DNA of 64,000 bases from Candidatus Poseidonia sp. (GCA_030828165.1 JAURDA010000003.1:1-64000), one strand, 5' to 3'; positions 31,533 to 40,154 are shown, numbered from the stretch's first letter. The notes: a model not told the origin generated them from the sequence alone. A program made the numbers and translations.

Positions 31533-31886
31533 ATGGCTGGAATGGATTTCTTCATACGCCCCGCAACGGGGACATCAAGTTCCGATTGGGTCCGAATTGC
31601 AAACGCTGACATGAAGGTCCGCATGACCCGACGTCTAACACGCACCGTGATCCGCGGTCAAGAGGGCGATGACCTTCACGACGAGGGTTCAGAATCAACC
31701 CTGTACACGGTTCGAGGAGAACTCTCGCTGGACGAATACAAGCGCATCGTGGCCATGTTCCGAACAGGGCAGCCCTACATCCACGACCCCTTTGAGGAGC
31801 GAGATGTCAAGGTGATTTTCGCCGTCATGGAATACGACAGTTCCAACGAATCGTTCCATTTTGAGTTGCTCGAAGACGTCATTTGA
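31533..31886 (+). CDS. Small beta-rich protein at the head of the pilus operon
   Basis: 117 residues without membrane segments or signal peptide. It is predicted mostly beta with one helix: DFFIRPATG, RIANADMKVRMTRRL, STLYTVRGELSLDEYKRIVAMF, YIHDPFEERDVKVIFAVMEY and FHFELLEDVI. The helix followed by a strand with a D-P-F turn and a final x-F-x-L-L-E strand recalls small phage-tail and baseplate proteins (gpU/LysM-like), but this is a weak resemblance by eye. It lies 10 bases before the first T2SF gene, so it is probably an assembly component or cytoplasmic partner of the pilus. ATG 31542 is an alternative start. Confidence 0.5.
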   Translation: MAGMDFFIRPATGTSSSDWVRIANADMKVRMTRRLTRTVIRGQEGDDLHDEGSESTLYTVRGELSLDEYKRIVAMFRTGQPYIHDPFEERDVKVIFAVMEYDSSNESFHFELLEDVI

Positions 31887-31896
31887 GGTGCAGTAG

Positions 31897-32478
31897 ATGC
31901 GAAAACTAGAGGAAAAGCGAGAACTCCTCTACGTTATTCGTACCCTCGATGTTTTGATGTCCTCTGGCGTGGGTCTTGAAGCAGCCCTTCACACCATTGG
32001 CCGGGGCGGTTACGGCATTATTTCAGCCGACTTTTCTGCGATGATGAAGCGCCTGCAAAAAGGGAACTCAAAGGGCCTTGATCGTGAACTCAAAGACATG
32101 ATGAAACTCGCTGAATCCGCCGGGTACAAGCGATTGCTCAACACGCTCTACACGAACGTCACGCAGAACACCGACCTTGTTGAGACCTTGAAAAAACAGG
32201 GTACTCGGATGGAGGAAGAGCGCACCGAGGAGGTTGAGAAATACATCGAAGAGTTGGGCGGCGTTCCTGAAACGCTGTTGTCAATCGGTATGATCGGCCC
32301 GATTATTCTCGCCATCGTCGGCTTGGTCCCGCAATTGATGTCGGGGGACTTGGGTGCGTTCATGTCCCTTCCCGATCCGGCCGTCATCAACAGCGTGGTC
32401 AACATTGGCTTGCTCATCACGCTCGTTGGAATGGCGCTTATCGGGCTTAAGGCGCACACAAAAGACCCGGGATTGTGA
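31897..32478 (+). CDS. Type II secretion F-like (TadC-like) pilus membrane protein, first copy
   Basis: 193 residues. The helical cytoplasmic domain starts YVIRTLDVLMSSGVGLEAALHTIGRGGYG, the T2SF pattern of paired helices with a small-residue core, then two membrane helices (SIGMIGPIILAIVGLVPQL and VVNIGLLITLVGMALIGL). T2SF proteins form the membrane platform that couples the assembly ATPase to the growing pilus. Only one cytoplasmic domain is present, so it probably pairs with the next gene, as TadB does with TadC. Ten bases follow the upstream stop and nine precede the next gene. Confidence 0.7.
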   Translation: MRKLEEKRELLYVIRTLDVLMSSGVGLEAALHTIGRGGYGIISADFSAMMKRLQKGNSKGLDRELKDMMKLAESAGYKRLLNTLYTNVTQNTDLVETLKKQGTRMEEERTEEVEKYIEELGGVPETLLSIGMIGPIILAIVGLVPQLMSGDLGAFMSLPDPAVINSVVNIGLLITLVGMALIGLKAHTKDPGL

Positions 32479-32487
32479 GGTGGAGAG

Positions 32488-33219
32488 ATGATTTTTGGCC
32501 TTCTCGAATCCTTCAACGATACCCCCATTTTGTTGTATTTGATCGTCGTGGCCGTTGCCTGCATGGGCGGCGGTATTCCGCCGATGCTTGAACGCCGCCG
32601 CCGCCGAGCGATCGAGAACGAGCTCCCCTCGTTCCTTGAAGCCCTTGCGGATTCGGTGGGTGCAGGCCGGGGCCTCCAGGAAGCGATGAAGGAGCAATCC
32701 GAAGCCAGCGATTCACCCCTCGCCCTCCTGCTTCGCGAAACGCTTCAGGAAGGTCACGCCTCTTCGTTTGAAGCGAGCCTTTCCGCCTTTGCTGCGAAGA
32801 CCCGGTCCAGCCAAGTCCAACGCGTCATGATGTTGGTAGAAACAGCGCTTCAGCAGAACTCCTCGCTGCGCGAAATCCTCAACGATTTGAGCCGCGATTA
32901 CGAGCGCCTGAACGACCTCATGAATCGAAGGGAGAGCGAATTGCAAGGCCGAGGCATGCTCATCATCATCTTTGTAAGCGTAGGCTTACCTGTTCTTATC
33001 GCCTTTATCGTCGGTTTGTTTGCCCCTGCGAGCAAGGGCTTCCAAATCGCTTCCTTTAACCAGACCTTCTCCTTCTTCTTTGCCGCCGCTTCCGCCGTGG
33101 GCGTGAGCGTGTCGGGGAGGATGATGGGTCGGTTCCGAGACACCCTCTGGTGGCTTCCGCTTTGGATGGCCGTTTCGATGGGCTTGTACCTTGGAGCCGT
33201 GAAAGCAGTAGGAGGCTAA
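32488..33219 (+). CDS. Type II secretion F-like (TadB-like) pilus membrane protein, second copy
   Basis: 243 residues. An N-terminal membrane helix (ILLYLIVVAVACMGGGIPPML) with a basic patch, the T2SF domain (ELPSFLEALADSVGAGRGLQEAMKEQ ... SSQVQRVMMLVETALQQNSSLREIL) and three more hydrophobic segments (MLIIIFVSVGLPVLIAFIVGLF, FNQTFSFFFAAASAVGVSVSG, LWWLPLWMAVSMGLYLGAV). This is the layout of archaeal TadB/FlaJ-type platform proteins. Three bases separate it from the ATPase gene. Confidence 0.75.
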   Translation: MIFGLLESFNDTPILLYLIVVAVACMGGGIPPMLERRRRRAIENELPSFLEALADSVGAGRGLQEAMKEQSEASDSPLALLLRETLQEGHASSFEASLSAFAAKTRSSQVQRVMMLVETALQQNSSLREILNDLSRDYERLNDLMNRRESELQGRGMLIIIFVSVGLPVLIAFIVGLFAPASKGFQIASFNQTFSFFFAAASAVGVSVSGRMMGRFRDTLWWLPLWMAVSMGLYLGAVKAVGG

Positions 33220-33222
33220 ACC

Positions 33223-34464
33223 ATGTCTGAACAAATTTTGGAACAATACGGGCGCGTAACGATTTACACCGAGGCCAACCACCCCTCGCCGATTTATCAT
33301 GTCGAAGGGGACATTGAAGCGAACCCGTACGGGGATTTGGCGGCGTTGTTTGAGGACGATGCTCTTGAAGAAGTGATGTACAACGGAGGCACGCAATGCG
33401 TCAAGGTCGCCCATCGCAACCACGGCATGTGCCGAACCAACATCTGGATCGACGACGAATCGGGCTTGCAAATCGCCAAGAACATCGCTTCCTTCACCAA
33501 CGTGCCGCTCGGCGACGGGCCCGGACTTGTCCCAATTTTTGACGGACGACTGCCCGACGGCTCTCGTGTGAACGGAACCATCCCTCCGGTCTCTCCCGAC
33601 GGCCCCACCCTTACCATTCGTAAGTTCAAGGAAGACCCGCTCACGATGATCGACCTCGTGAATTTTGGAACCGTCAATTCCCGCCTTGCTGCCATGATGT
33701 GGGTGTGGATTGAAGGACTTGACAGCCGGCCAGCGAACTTTGTCATCGCTGGCGGTACGGGGTCCGGTAAGACCACGACGTTGAATTGTCTCGGCATGTA
33801 CATTCCCTGGTCCCGTCGCCTCTTGACGGTGGAAGACACCGCCGAATTGCAGGTCTATCACGACCATTGGCTTCGGATGGAAACCCGCCGCGAGCGACCC
33901 GACGGAACATCGGAGGTGGACATGAACGACTGTCTCAAATCCAGCCTTCGTATGCGTCCTGACCGCATTATCGTCGGTGAGGTCCGTGGCCCGGAGTGCG
34001 CTACGCTGTTGACCGCGATGAACACCGGACACGACGGTTCCTTTGGCTCACTCCACGCCAACACTGCCCAGGAGACCGTCACGAGAATGATCAACCCACC
34101 CATGAACGTCCCGCCCATCATGTTGAGCGGACTCGATTTGATCATCATTCAGGCTCGTCTCCACGTCAACGGTAGGACGGCCCGTAAAATCACGGAAGTT
34201 GCGGAAGTCGCCGGCATGGAAGGCGACAAGCCTCGCCTCAACGCCATTTGGAAATACAACGCAGCGACCGACCAGATCGAAGAAACGGGGATTCCATCCA
34301 AACTCCGCGAAACCATTTGCAACGCCGCAGGCGTCACGCCGGATGTGTTTGAACGGCACGTCGCTCAACGCCAAGCCATCATCGAGGATTTGTGTTCTCG
34401 GGGCATCTCGGACATCCAAACGGTGACGTCCGTCGTGCAGAACTTCTACGCCCAGCAACATTGA
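33223..34464 (+). CDS. Type II/IV secretion (TadA/FlaI-like) pilus assembly ATPase
   Basis: 413 residues. Walker A GGTGSGKTT (about 176-184), an Asp box VEDTAELQV, Walker B-like RPDRIIVGEVRGPE (about 245-258) and a His box with TGHDGSFGSLHANT are all present. The N-terminal domain has IRKFKEDPLTMIDLV, typical of the family. These hexameric ATPases power pilus or archaellum assembly. With two T2SF proteins beside it and no archaellum genes (flaB, flaG, flaH), a Tad-like adhesion pilus is most likely. The predicted pilin lies at 39660. Confidence 0.85.
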   Translation: MSEQILEQYGRVTIYTEANHPSPIYHVEGDIEANPYGDLAALFEDDALEEVMYNGGTQCVKVAHRNHGMCRTNIWIDDESGLQIAKNIASFTNVPLGDGPGLVPIFDGRLPDGSRVNGTIPPVSPDGPTLTIRKFKEDPLTMIDLVNFGTVNSRLAAMMWVWIEGLDSRPANFVIAGGTGSGKTTTLNCLGMYIPWSRRLLTVEDTAELQVYHDHWLRMETRRERPDGTSEVDMNDCLKSSLRMRPDRIIVGEVRGPECATLLTAMNTGHDGSFGSLHANTAQETVTRMINPPMNVPPIMLSGLDLIIIQARLHVNGRTARKITEVAEVAGMEGDKPRLNAIWKYNAATDQIEETGIPSKLRETICNAAGVTPDVFERHVAQRQAIIEDLCSRGISDIQTVTSVVQNFYAQQH

Positions 34465-34470
34465 GTCTGA

Positions 34471-36147
34471 TCAGCCGTTCAAACGGTTGAGCAATTCATC
34501 GATTTTGTCGATTTTACCTCGGACACGCTGGACGTTTTGCGAGGCATCGGACACCGATTCGGCGACCTCGATTTCCTCTTCTTCCACGGCATCCGCTTGG
34601 GGCTTGAAACTCGAGGCCAATGCACGGAGTTCGGTCACGATCGCATCAACTTCGGTTTCTGAAACAAGAACGCCGGGGGCAATTTTCGGGATGTCCGCCG
34701 GTGAGAGGTAACCCAATTCTGCACCCAAGACGCCTGCACATGCGAGGATTCTCGGCCGCAGGTTGCTGGTGTTCACCTCGTACCCTTTGGACTCGAGGAA
34801 CCTGATGACCAAGGCTTGGTGGTGTTCTTCGAAACCGTCTTCAGATGATTCGAGCACCGTTTGAACCAGTTCTTCGAACGCCACCAGGTTGCGTTCAAGT
34901 CGGTTCACGGTCAATTTCTCCGATTCGGACATGTGAACAGCGCCTCGGTGAAGGATTCGGAGCATGCGTTGGCGACGCTGAACCACCGGGTCGTGCAGCG
35001 CCTGCGACTCTGCGATTTCAACGTGGAGGTCGAACAGCGCATGCAATCGTCCTGAAACGCTCGGCACCCGCAAATCCAAGCCGAGCGTTCGCCCTTCTTC
35101 TTCGAAGGCCATCCGAGCTTTGACGAGGTCACCCTTGTGAAGGGCGAGGAGATTCTCCAATTGGTCTCGAAGGTGACTCCGGACTTCCTCGAACAACCGA
35201 AGCGCCTCTCGTTCGCTCCATGATTGGGGGAGTGACGTTGCGGCCGCCGACTCGTGTTGCGTTCTATAGTCCAATTCCATGACGATGTTGGCGATCTTTT
35301 GGTGGACCAGTGCATAGTCCGTGGCGAAGCCTTGGTCCCGGAGGGAGGCGATGAAGGCATTCATGTCGTCCACGTCGGTGGTCGAGCTCACGGTCAAGAA
35401 ATCACGAGCAAAGGCCTGCACCTCAGCGGTTCGTTCGTCGACTTCCATCAGCGCCGTTTCGATTTCCAAACTGTAGACCTCGCCGGCCTCGACGTGTTGA
35501 ATCATCGGCGGAGCAACGCTCGCTTCTTCCTCGAACGTGCTTTGAAGGTCATCGTGAGACGATACAACCTCCGTCACCTCTTCATGGACTTCGTTCATCG
35601 GTTCTGCCCAAACGTTCGCCTCCACCTCATCGGTTGCGGAGGGGGTTGGCACCGGAAGACTTGGTTGTGGAACAGGCGCTGCTTCTCTCGGTCGGCGAAG
35701 GCTTTTCTTGACCTTGCCCCATGCATTTTCTTGAGAAGCGAGGACGCCGGCCACCCTTGCGAGCAAACTCTGTTTATTGCCCGAAAGCGGGAGTTCCAAT
35801 TCTTTGCAAAGAGCGTGCAACTCGTCACGCGTCATCTGGTCAAGGTTATCGGTGGTAAGCGTCTTCGGGTCGTGGTTCAGATGAAGGTAGAGGCGTTGCC
35901 TTCGGGCTTTGATGGAACCGGATTTCTTGATTCCAAACAATCCCAACAATTCGCCGAGATCGTTGTTTGAAATGGCCCGCATGCCGGCGGTCGAGAGGTC
36001 CCAGTCGTCCAACACCAAGGCCCGAATAAGCCGTGCTCGTAAGGACTCAACGGGACCCGTTTTCGGCAGGTTGTGTTCGCCAGCAATGTCCTTTAGGTCA
36101 TCGAAGCGTGCTTGGTAAAGCGTGGCCAACATGTCGGACGCTGCCAT
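34471..36147 (-). CDS. Protein with three SAP-like helix-extension-helix repeats and long coiled region
   Basis: 558 residues. Three N-terminal repeats resemble SAP DNA-binding motifs: ARFDDLKDIAGEHNLPKTG, SNNDLGELLGLFGIKKSG and TRDELHALCKELELPLSG, each followed by a basic helix. A Pro/Glu/Val-rich linker (about 155-225) leads to a 300-residue helical C-terminal region, acidic with a few Arg runs. No enzymatic motif. It could tether chromatin or replication proteins; function unknown. ATG 36147 has GAGGTG 9 bases upstream; GTG 36159 is an alternative. The gene is convergent with the pilus operon (6 bases). Confidence 0.6.
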   Translation of the reverse strand: MAASDMLATLYQARFDDLKDIAGEHNLPKTGPVESLRARLIRALVLDDWDLSTAGMRAISNNDLGELLGLFGIKKSGSIKARRQRLYLHLNHDPKTLTTDNLDQMTRDELHALCKELELPLSGNKQSLLARVAGVLASQENAWGKVKKSLRRPREAAPVPQPSLPVPTPSATDEVEANVWAEPMNEVHEEVTEVVSSHDDLQSTFEEEASVAPPMIQHVEAGEVYSLEIETALMEVDERTAEVQAFARDFLTVSSTTDVDDMNAFIASLRDQGFATDYALVHQKIANIVMELDYRTQHESAAATSLPQSWSEREALRLFEEVRSHLRDQLENLLALHKGDLVKARMAFEEEGRTLGLDLRVPSVSGRLHALFDLHVEIAESQALHDPVVQRRQRMLRILHRGAVHMSESEKLTVNRLERNLVAFEELVQTVLESSEDGFEEHHQALVIRFLESKGYEVNTSNLRPRILACAGVLGAELGYLSPADIPKIAPGVLVSETEVDAIVTELRALASSFKPQADAVEEEEIEVAESVSDASQNVQRVRGKIDKIDELLNRLNG

Positions 36148-36184
36148 GATTCGCTTCACCTCTTGGCGGTTTGCCGCATTGAAA

Positions 36185-36194
36185 GCATATATGT
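36185..36194 (-). promoter_or_regulatory. TATA box of the triple-SAP gene
   Basis: ACATATATGC on the minus strand, about 43 bases before ATG 36147, placing the transcription start next to the GAGGTG ribosome site. Confidence 0.5.
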
Positions 36195-36251
36195 CTTCGC
36201 CGTCGGACGGAGGCGAGATGCAGGGTTCGTGGCCTTGTTTGGCCGAGCCGC

Positions 36252-37361
36252 CTACTCTTCTTCGCTCAGGCTCATCATGGCGGGGCGGGGCTCTGAGAAG
36301 GATGCGGGAAAGCCGGGTATGTTCCGTTTCGTGCTCTCATGCTCGCTGGTCATCAAGTTCACCAACTCCATGAATTCTCGCAACAGGTTCACCATGCCTA
36401 CATGGCTGTCTTCGGGCAGAACAATCCGTTCACATGCAGCGGTGACCGTACCGCTCGGGTTGAGGGTCTCGATCAGCAGTTCAACCCTCGGACCCGCTTT
36501 GTAGACGCCCTTCTTCTTGTTGGGGTCAACCAAGGTGTTGAGCAAGGTTTCGTCGCCTTCGTTGGTCGCTTTTTTCAAGAAGGTCGAGATTTTTCGCTGT
36601 TCAACGTACATGCCGGTGATGGGGTGGTACACGGGGTCCAGGCTTTCCAGCATGGCTGATTCAAGTCGGTAAGCGAGTTCTGCACTGGGGTCCACCATCT
36701 CCCGCAGACTGCCTTTTGGGAAACCATGGCGGGCCACGAGCAGGGTAAATCCGTGAAGCGGTGGTGGGACGAACCGTTCTCGCTCGCTCTCGGATTGGTC
36801 CCGTTGAAGACCCAGCGTGTGCCTTCGACTCTTCATTCGGTGGCCTGCATGGATTGAACGTGGGACGATGAAACCAGCAAACTCCCCTTGCTTCATGCGC
36901 TCTTCGATCCAGGGCCACTGCTCGTCAACATCAAGGGACGCAAACGTTTCTTGATGGCCGAGGTGAGCGATGAGTTCCTCCTTGGACATCAACACCAGGT
37001 CGGATCGCATTCGCCGCGTTTGGCGTCGAAGCAGTTCGTGGTCGCACATCACCACCGATTCGGGAAGAAGATACTCCGGTTTGTCCGGACCAACAAGGAC
37101 CCAGGTTGGCTCCTTTCTCGGCAAGACTCCAGCGATGATCAGGCCGTCGACCGCATGATTCTCCCAATCGAAAGCGCTCATGGCCACGATGTCGCCGTGT
37201 CCCTCTCGAAGGGCCTCAATCGCCGTTTCAAGATGGGGCAGTTGCTTCATTCGCATGTCTCTGAGACGCCCATGGGTGTGGACGGTGCGCTCAATTTGGT
37301 TACGAACGCCGTCGTCACGGTTGGAGGTGGTGAGGACGACAAGTCGCTCTTGTTCTTCCAT
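36252..37361 (-). CDS. Divergent hydroxymethylbilane synthase (HemC)-like protein without canonical active site
   Basis: 369 residues from ATG 37361 with GGTG upstream; the reading frame continues another 283 codons over the divergent prenyl synthase gene, which I reject. The middle matches the porphobilinogen deaminase fold: ALREGHGDIVAMSAFDWEN aligns with the DIAVHSLKDVP region, GLIIAGVLPRKEPTWVLV with the GLxIAAVxxREDPRDAL region, and LPESVV...ELLRRQTRRMRSDL with the LPxGAVVGTSSLRRxAQLxxxRPDL region. The Lys of SLKD is Phe, the GTSS of GTSSLRR is gone, and the domain-3 Cys that holds the dipyrromethane cofactor is not recognisable. So it is probably not a working deaminase; a binding or other enzymatic role is open. 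Confidence 0.5.
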   Translation of the reverse strand: MEEQERLVVLTTSNRDDGVRNQIERTVHTHGRLRDMRMKQLPHLETAIEALREGHGDIVAMSAFDWENHAVDGLIIAGVLPRKEPTWVLVGPDKPEYLLPESVVMCDHELLRRQTRRMRSDLVLMSKEELIAHLGHQETFASLDVDEQWPWIEERMKQGEFAGFIVPRSIHAGHRMKSRRHTLGLQRDQSESERERFVPPPLHGFTLLVARHGFPKGSLREMVDPSAELAYRLESAMLESLDPVYHPITGMYVEQRKISTFLKKATNEGDETLLNTLVDPNKKKGVYKAGPRVELLIETLNPSGTVTAACERIVLPEDSHVGMVNLLREFMELVNLMTSEHESTKRNIPGFPASFSEPRPAMMSLSEEE

Positions 37362-37411
37362 CCGTTCACCTCGGCGGAGGTCTCCCCCCACGGCTTGTGG
37401 GCGTGGACGAT

Positions 37412-37420
37412 TGGTTAAGA
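37412..37420 (+). promoter_or_regulatory. TATA box of the prenyl diphosphate synthase gene
   Basis: TGGTTAAGA is centred about 26 bases before GTG 37443, predicting a leaderless mRNA and supporting that GTG start. Six-base arms GTGGGC (37397-37402) and GCCCAC (37422-37427) flank it. Confidence 0.4.
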
Positions 37421-37442
37421 AGCCCACCGTCGTCAACCGAGT

Positions 37443-38426
37443 GTGCGCAGCGATGTCGAAGTCCTCTCCGCCGCGCTCCAAAGCATGCGCGAAGAAGTGA
37501 ACAACGAACTCCAACGGCTCATCGACGAAGAGGTCAAAGGAGGGGCGGGCGAAGTTGCTCTTGAAGCAGGTCGCGTTCTCAATGCGGGAGGAAAACGCCT
37601 CCGCCCCCTGTTGTTTCTTCTCGCTTACAAACTCGCTGGAGGGACGAAGCAAGAAGAGGTCATGCCCCTCGCTTTGGCGTTTGAACTCATCCACACGGCC
37701 ACCTTGGTGCATGACGATATCAACGACGACGCTCGTCATCGCCGGGGCATTCCCACCATCCACGCCCAAGCCGGTCAAGCCAAGGCCGTTATTGCGGGCG
37801 ACTGGTTGTTCGTGCACGGTTTCGCTCTGGGAGGCCGATACAGCGAACAAATCGTCACGGTGATCGCTCGATGCTGTGCCGACATCGCCGTCTCGGAGTT
37901 TCATCAACTCGACCACGTGTTGAATTTGGCCACATCGCCAGAGGATTACCTCGCCATCGTCCGTGGAAAGACCGCAGGACCTTTTGCAGCCGGATGCTAC
38001 ACCGCCGGCCTCGTCGCCGGCCTTTCCAAAGAACAAGCCGAAGCCTTGCGAGTTTTTGGGATGGAACTTGGCATCGCTTTTCAACTCGTGGACGACCTTT
38101 TGGATTTGCGAGGCGATGAACGGATGGGGAAACCACGAGGGGCTGATGTCTACGAAGGAAAGATGACGCTGCCCCTCATTCATGCGCTGACGCTTTCTCA
38201 CGGCCAGCACCGTACCCGTTTGTCAGAACTCATCGAGACCTTCACCGACGATGATTTTGATGAACTGATGGCGCTGCTTGACCGGTCCGACAGCATGGTG
38301 TATGCCGAGTTGTTGGTCCGAACCCACCTTGAACGGGCCCAAGCCGCCTTGGACACCTTCCCCGACTCCGAAGCGAAATCCATGATGCTGCACATCACTG
38401 AATTTGTCAAAATCAGGCACACTTGA
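37443..38426 (+). CDS. idsA: Polyprenyl (farnesyl/geranylgeranyl) diphosphate synthase
   Basis: 327 residues. Builds C15-C20 isoprenoid chains for archaeal ether lipids. First Asp-rich motif LVHDDINDDARHRRG (DDxxD), GGKRLRP before it, QLVDDLLD as the second Asp-rich motif, and KTAGPFAAG with the Lys-Thr pair. Chain length cannot be read with certainty, but the residues before the first motif (FELIHTATLVHDD) have no bulky Phe/Tyr pair directly before it, so a GGPP product fits. GTG 37443 lies at the predicted leaderless position; ATG 37485 is an alternative. Nine bases before the geranylgeranyl reductase gene, so the two form a lipid operon. Confidence 0.9.
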   Translation: MRSDVEVLSAALQSMREEVNNELQRLIDEEVKGGAGEVALEAGRVLNAGGKRLRPLLFLLAYKLAGGTKQEEVMPLALAFELIHTATLVHDDINDDARHRRGIPTIHAQAGQAKAVIAGDWLFVHGFALGGRYSEQIVTVIARCCADIAVSEFHQLDHVLNLATSPEDYLAIVRGKTAGPFAAGCYTAGLVAGLSKEQAEALRVFGMELGIAFQLVDDLLDLRGDERMGKPRGADVYEGKMTLPLIHALTLSHGQHRTRLSELIETFTDDDFDELMALLDRSDSMVYAELLVRTHLERAQAALDTFPDSEAKSMMLHITEFVKIRHT

Positions 38427-38435
38427 GGCGATCGT

Positions 38436-39581
38436 TTGGCCGTGAAGGACGTTCAACATCGCTCGGTCATCGTGGTCGGAGCCGGTCCTGCAGGAAGTGC
38501 TGCCGCCCAGCGTCTGGCCGAAGAGGGCATCGATGTTCTTGTCCTTGAACGACGAACGGTGGTCGGCAATCCTGCCCAGTGCGGCGAGTGCATACCAAAT
38601 TGGGGGGAAGTCGTAGGGACGTTTTGCCATATCGGCGACAATCAATGGCTGAAATCCTATTTTGACTTTCCACAACGGCTCCGCCTGCACCGTCTTGACA
38701 ACATGCGCGTGTTCCTTCCATCGGGGAAATCCTACGAGTTCGAACTGGATGCCTTTGCAGGTCATCGCTTGCAGTTCGACGGTTATCTCGCCGATAAGGC
38801 TGTCCGAGCAGGTGCAGAGATTTTGACCAACACCTCGCTCAAGCGTTTGCAACGGCAAAGAAAAGCCAACCGAGAGATTCTCGTCACCAGCGAAGGGCGG
38901 TTCACTTGCGATGTGCTCATTGACGCCTCCGGGAGCCTCGCGCACGTCGCAAGGTTGCGTCATGGCCAAGACCGATCCGTTCGACCCGAAGACCAAGTTC
39001 CCACCATTTACGCCCAAGTCAAGGGCGACGTTCCTGAAACCTTTGATGTGTTTTTGGGCTCGGTGGCTCCCTCTGGATATGCTTGGATCATCCCCAAAGG
39101 GCCGGGCTTCGCCAACGTCGGTCTGGGGGTGCGTGCTGGCAAACTCAAAGGCTCGCTCAAAGACCATCTCGAGCAATTTTGTAAGGATTTGAACCTCGAA
39201 ATCTTGTCGATAGGCGGCGGCTGGATTCCGATGGGTGGTCCCGTGAAGCGAATGGTGGACGGGAACACGCTTGCCGTTGGCGATGCTGCGGGTTTGGTGA
39301 TGCCGAGCAACGGTGGCGGAATCAGTCAAGCCATCATTTCGGGTTGCTTTGCTGCGGAAGCCATCATTGACCACTTCCAAACCGGTGCCCCCCTCGTAGC
39401 GTATGAAAAGCGATTGCGTGCGTGCTTGGGGCCCGCCCTGAAAAATTCGCTACGAACGAAGAACATGGGCTATGCTTTCCTGCGAGGCGACCTCATCACC
39501 GAAGCCGTGCTTCGCATTCTTGGGCCGATTGGCGGCATCAAACGAGCGATGGAGTGCGAGAAACCGTTGTGGTTGCTTTGA
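38436..39581 (+). CDS. Geranylgeranyl reductase family flavoprotein (ether-lipid saturation)
   Basis: 381 residues. FAD-binding Rossmann motif VVGAGPAGSAAAQRLAEEG with ERR at the end of the second strand; PAQCGECI near 45-55 carries the conserved Cys of archaeal digeranylgeranyl-glycerophospholipid reductases. The second FAD motif VGDAAGLVMPSNGGGIS is present. The enzyme reduces double bonds in geranylgeranyl chains of archaeal lipids or quinones. Genetic linkage to the prenyl synthase supports the lipid role. Start TTG 38436 after GAGGCGA, or GTG 38442 (MKDVQHRS). Confidence 0.85.
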   Translation: MAVKDVQHRSVIVVGAGPAGSAAAQRLAEEGIDVLVLERRTVVGNPAQCGECIPNWGEVVGTFCHIGDNQWLKSYFDFPQRLRLHRLDNMRVFLPSGKSYEFELDAFAGHRLQFDGYLADKAVRAGAEILTNTSLKRLQRQRKANREILVTSEGRFTCDVLIDASGSLAHVARLRHGQDRSVRPEDQVPTIYAQVKGDVPETFDVFLGSVAPSGYAWIIPKGPGFANVGLGVRAGKLKGSLKDHLEQFCKDLNLEILSIGGGWIPMGGPVKRMVDGNTLAVGDAAGLVMPSNGGGISQAIISGCFAAEAIIDHFQTGAPLVAYEKRLRACLGPALKNSLRTKNMGYAFLRGDLITEAVLRILGPIGGIKRAMECEKPLWLL

Positions 39582-39659
39582 GAACATCGGCGCTGAATCA
39601 AGCCTCCAAAGCCGCCTTTCATCGGTTGGTTCAAGTGATTTGACGGTGTGGTAACCTCC

Positions 39660-40151
39660 ATGCGAGTGCACCTGCGACGCAACGATGAGGCGGTCAGCCC
39701 CGTCATCGCAACCGTCCTGCTTCTCGCCATCACGGTGATGTTGTCCAGCATGGTTTTCGTCTTGATGCAAGGAGCCTTGACCTCGGTCGAAAAAGCACCG
39801 CCCCAAGCCTCCGTTAGCGTCCGAGCACTGGACAACGGTTTCCATGTCGTTCGCATCACCAGTCTGGACCAATCCATCGACCCCGCACGCTTGGAGTTCA
39901 CCCTTCAACCCGGAAACCTGAGCTCGGCGTTCATGCTCGGAGGCCATGTGGCGGACGCCGATGTCTACGGTGTGATCGGGTCAAATCTCTCCTTCCACGA
40001 TAGGGACGCCGGGTATTCCGTGACTCAAGGCGATTATTTTGTCATCGATTCAGCTACCGTTGGCTCGGACGACGGGACGTGGCGTTTCAAACTGGTCGAG
40101 GAAACCGCAGGCGTCTTGCTCATCGATGTCCTGCTCCCGCCGGTCCTCTAA
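39660..40151 (+). CDS. Archaeal type IV pilin with class III signal peptide
   Basis: 163 residues. The N-terminus is basic (MRVHLRRNDEAV) and followed by SPVIATVLLLAITVMLSS, the near-invariant Euryarchaeota pilin start (DUF1628/Pilin_N). Cleavage by the prepilin peptidase before the hydrophobic stretch would release a pilin whose helix forms the filament core. The C-terminal part is a beta-rich head (ASVSVRALDNGFHVVRITSLD ... GTWRFKLVEETAGVLLIDVLL). It is the likely substrate of the Tad-like machine at 31897-34464, though no pilin is found in that operon. Its stop lies 3 bases from the stop of the convergent moaA gene. Confidence 0.8.
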   Translation: MRVHLRRNDEAVSPVIATVLLLAITVMLSSMVFVLMQGALTSVEKAPPQASVSVRALDNGFHVVRITSLDQSIDPARLEFTLQPGNLSSAFMLGGHVADADVYGVIGSNLSFHDRDAGYSVTQGDYFVIDSATVGSDDGTWRFKLVEETAGVLLIDVLLPPVL

Positions 40152-40154
40152 GGG

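Noticed and set aside
32986-34032. Antisense open frame of 348 codons over the TadB-like and ATPase genes
   Set aside because: Spans two real genes in the opposite direction and has no motif.
37362-38210. N-terminal extension of 283 codons upstream of the HemC-like protein
   Set aside because: Lies antisense to the prenyl diphosphate synthase gene; the first good start with an SD is ATG 37361.
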